Notes under the pieces: generated by a model
The model's database searches: none
Told to the model about the DNA's origin: nothing
The model's input: the letters and a program-made list of their open reading frames with translations, nothing else
Source of the DNA: Anabaena azotica FACHB-119
GTDB taxonomy: Bacteria; Cyanobacteriota; Cyanobacteriia; Cyanobacteriales; Nostocaceae
Direction: 5' to 3'
Assembly (NCBI RefSeq): GCF_014697625.1
Contig: NZ_JACJSG010000009.1
Coordinates: 124,001 to 188,000 of the forward strand
DNA: 64,000 nucleotides
Shown here: positions 63,584 through 64,000 of the stretch, piece after piece
How the letters are laid out: every line of letters begins with the position of its first letter
Position numbering within the stretch: position 1 is the stretch's first letter
Translations under genes and position numbers: made by a program

Positions 63584-64000
63584 GGACTGGGGACTCTGCG
63601 CGAACGGCTGCGCTCAGTGCATCGCTGGGGACTGGGGAAGCAGAGGAGAAAATCATAACTGAGTCAGCTTATTTTACTTTTCTTTACATAGTTCGGTTTT
63701 TCTACGTCGTTCTACTTATCACTTTGTTACAAGGGGTGCGGCTTTAACTTATCGTAATATTTCTTAAAAAAGTTGATATTTTGATACAGTCCGAAATATA
63801 AAGAGAGAAAAGATAAAGAAAATATTACGAAATAAAGAATTTCTCAATTTTCTGAGACACTGGTAATTGTTCAAACGGGGTCAGCAAATATAAAGACCCT
63901 GAATATAAACCCATAACTTTCAATGGGGTCAACTATTTTAAAGACCCCCAAGTTAAAAAAACCAGAATCTTTTAAGCGCCAGTTCGAGTATTTACTTGTC
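63584..64000. other. 3' end of the window: repeats and a paired GGGGTC..GACCC motif
   Basis: Begins with a GGGACTGGGGAC/GCGCGAACGGCTGCGC dispersed repeat (about 63586-63640), then AT-rich sequence. At 63877-63899 and about 63926-63949 two similar 23-24-bp motifs, GGGGTCAGCAAATATAAAGACCC and GGGGTCAACTATTTTAAAGACCC, lie about 49 bp apart. I see no gene. Confidence 0.55.

Overview
The window comes from a filamentous, probably heterocyst-forming cyanobacterium of the Nostoc/Anabaena/Tolypothrix/Calothrix group. Several things point there: dozens of HIP1 octamers (GCGATCGC), heptanucleotide short tandem repeats (AACTGAT, CAATAGT, CAACTGT families), a dnaE gene that ends in the N-half of the cyanobacterial split DnaE intein, a KaiB-domain kinase (SasA), a HetZ-related regulator, and several cyanobacteria-only families. 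The genome is AT-rich. Most genes look monocistronic and are separated by repeat-filled spacers.

Layout. 1-2.7 kb: 5' end of a glycosyltransferase (minus strand), a flavin monooxygenase, and a small membrane-protein gene with a one-base frameshift. 2.7-6 kb: a repeat-rich scrapyard holding a 42-bp tandem repeat, a TnpB remnant, a NACHT NTPase gene invaded by nested repeats, and a metallophosphoesterase fragment. 6-27.6 kb: mostly housekeeping genes (CrtISO-like oxidoreductase, ilvH, BON protein, alpha/beta hydrolases, YegS-type lipid kinase, metallophosphoesterase, tsaC, Ser/Thr kinase with TPRs, rpsD, pentapeptide/TPR protein, tenA, ilvD, coaBC, DUF2555).

27.6-34.7 kb holds the most unusual locus: two very large, translationally coupled minus-strand genes. 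One (1058 aa) has no domain I can name. The other (1309 aa) has a divergent helicase-type ATPase core. They resemble a two-gene mobile-element-conflict or defence module that I cannot match to a named system. Just upstream lie an Rpn/DUF4351-type gene split by a MITE with a clean 6-bp target duplication, and a duplicated copy of that gene's tail. 37-45 kb: HetZ-related regulator, DAACS symporter, and a dnaE N-terminal gene carrying two inteins (an internal LAGLIDADG-type cis intein and the terminal split intein). 45-50 kb: an intact NACHT-HEAT STAND protein, a Ycf29-like response regulator and a rhodanese. 50-64 kb: membrane protein, FAD amino-acid oxidase, REC-GGDEF protein, sasA, secreted and lipoprotein genes, a GT25-like protein, an SGNH hydrolase lacking its catalytic Ser block, an M42 peptidase, tRNA-Thr(CGT) and a DUF3493 protein.

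Non-coding DNA is dominated by several small non-autonomous repeat families with terminal inverted repeats, which I label A to E. They nest in one another and in genes. A: AGGACTTACGCAA ends. B: AAGGGCAGG ends. C: TAGCAG ends at TA targets. D: TTAACGTGAGTTCGA ends. E: TCTGAYTTTTCACG ends. All product calls rest on motif recognition by eye; no database search was run.
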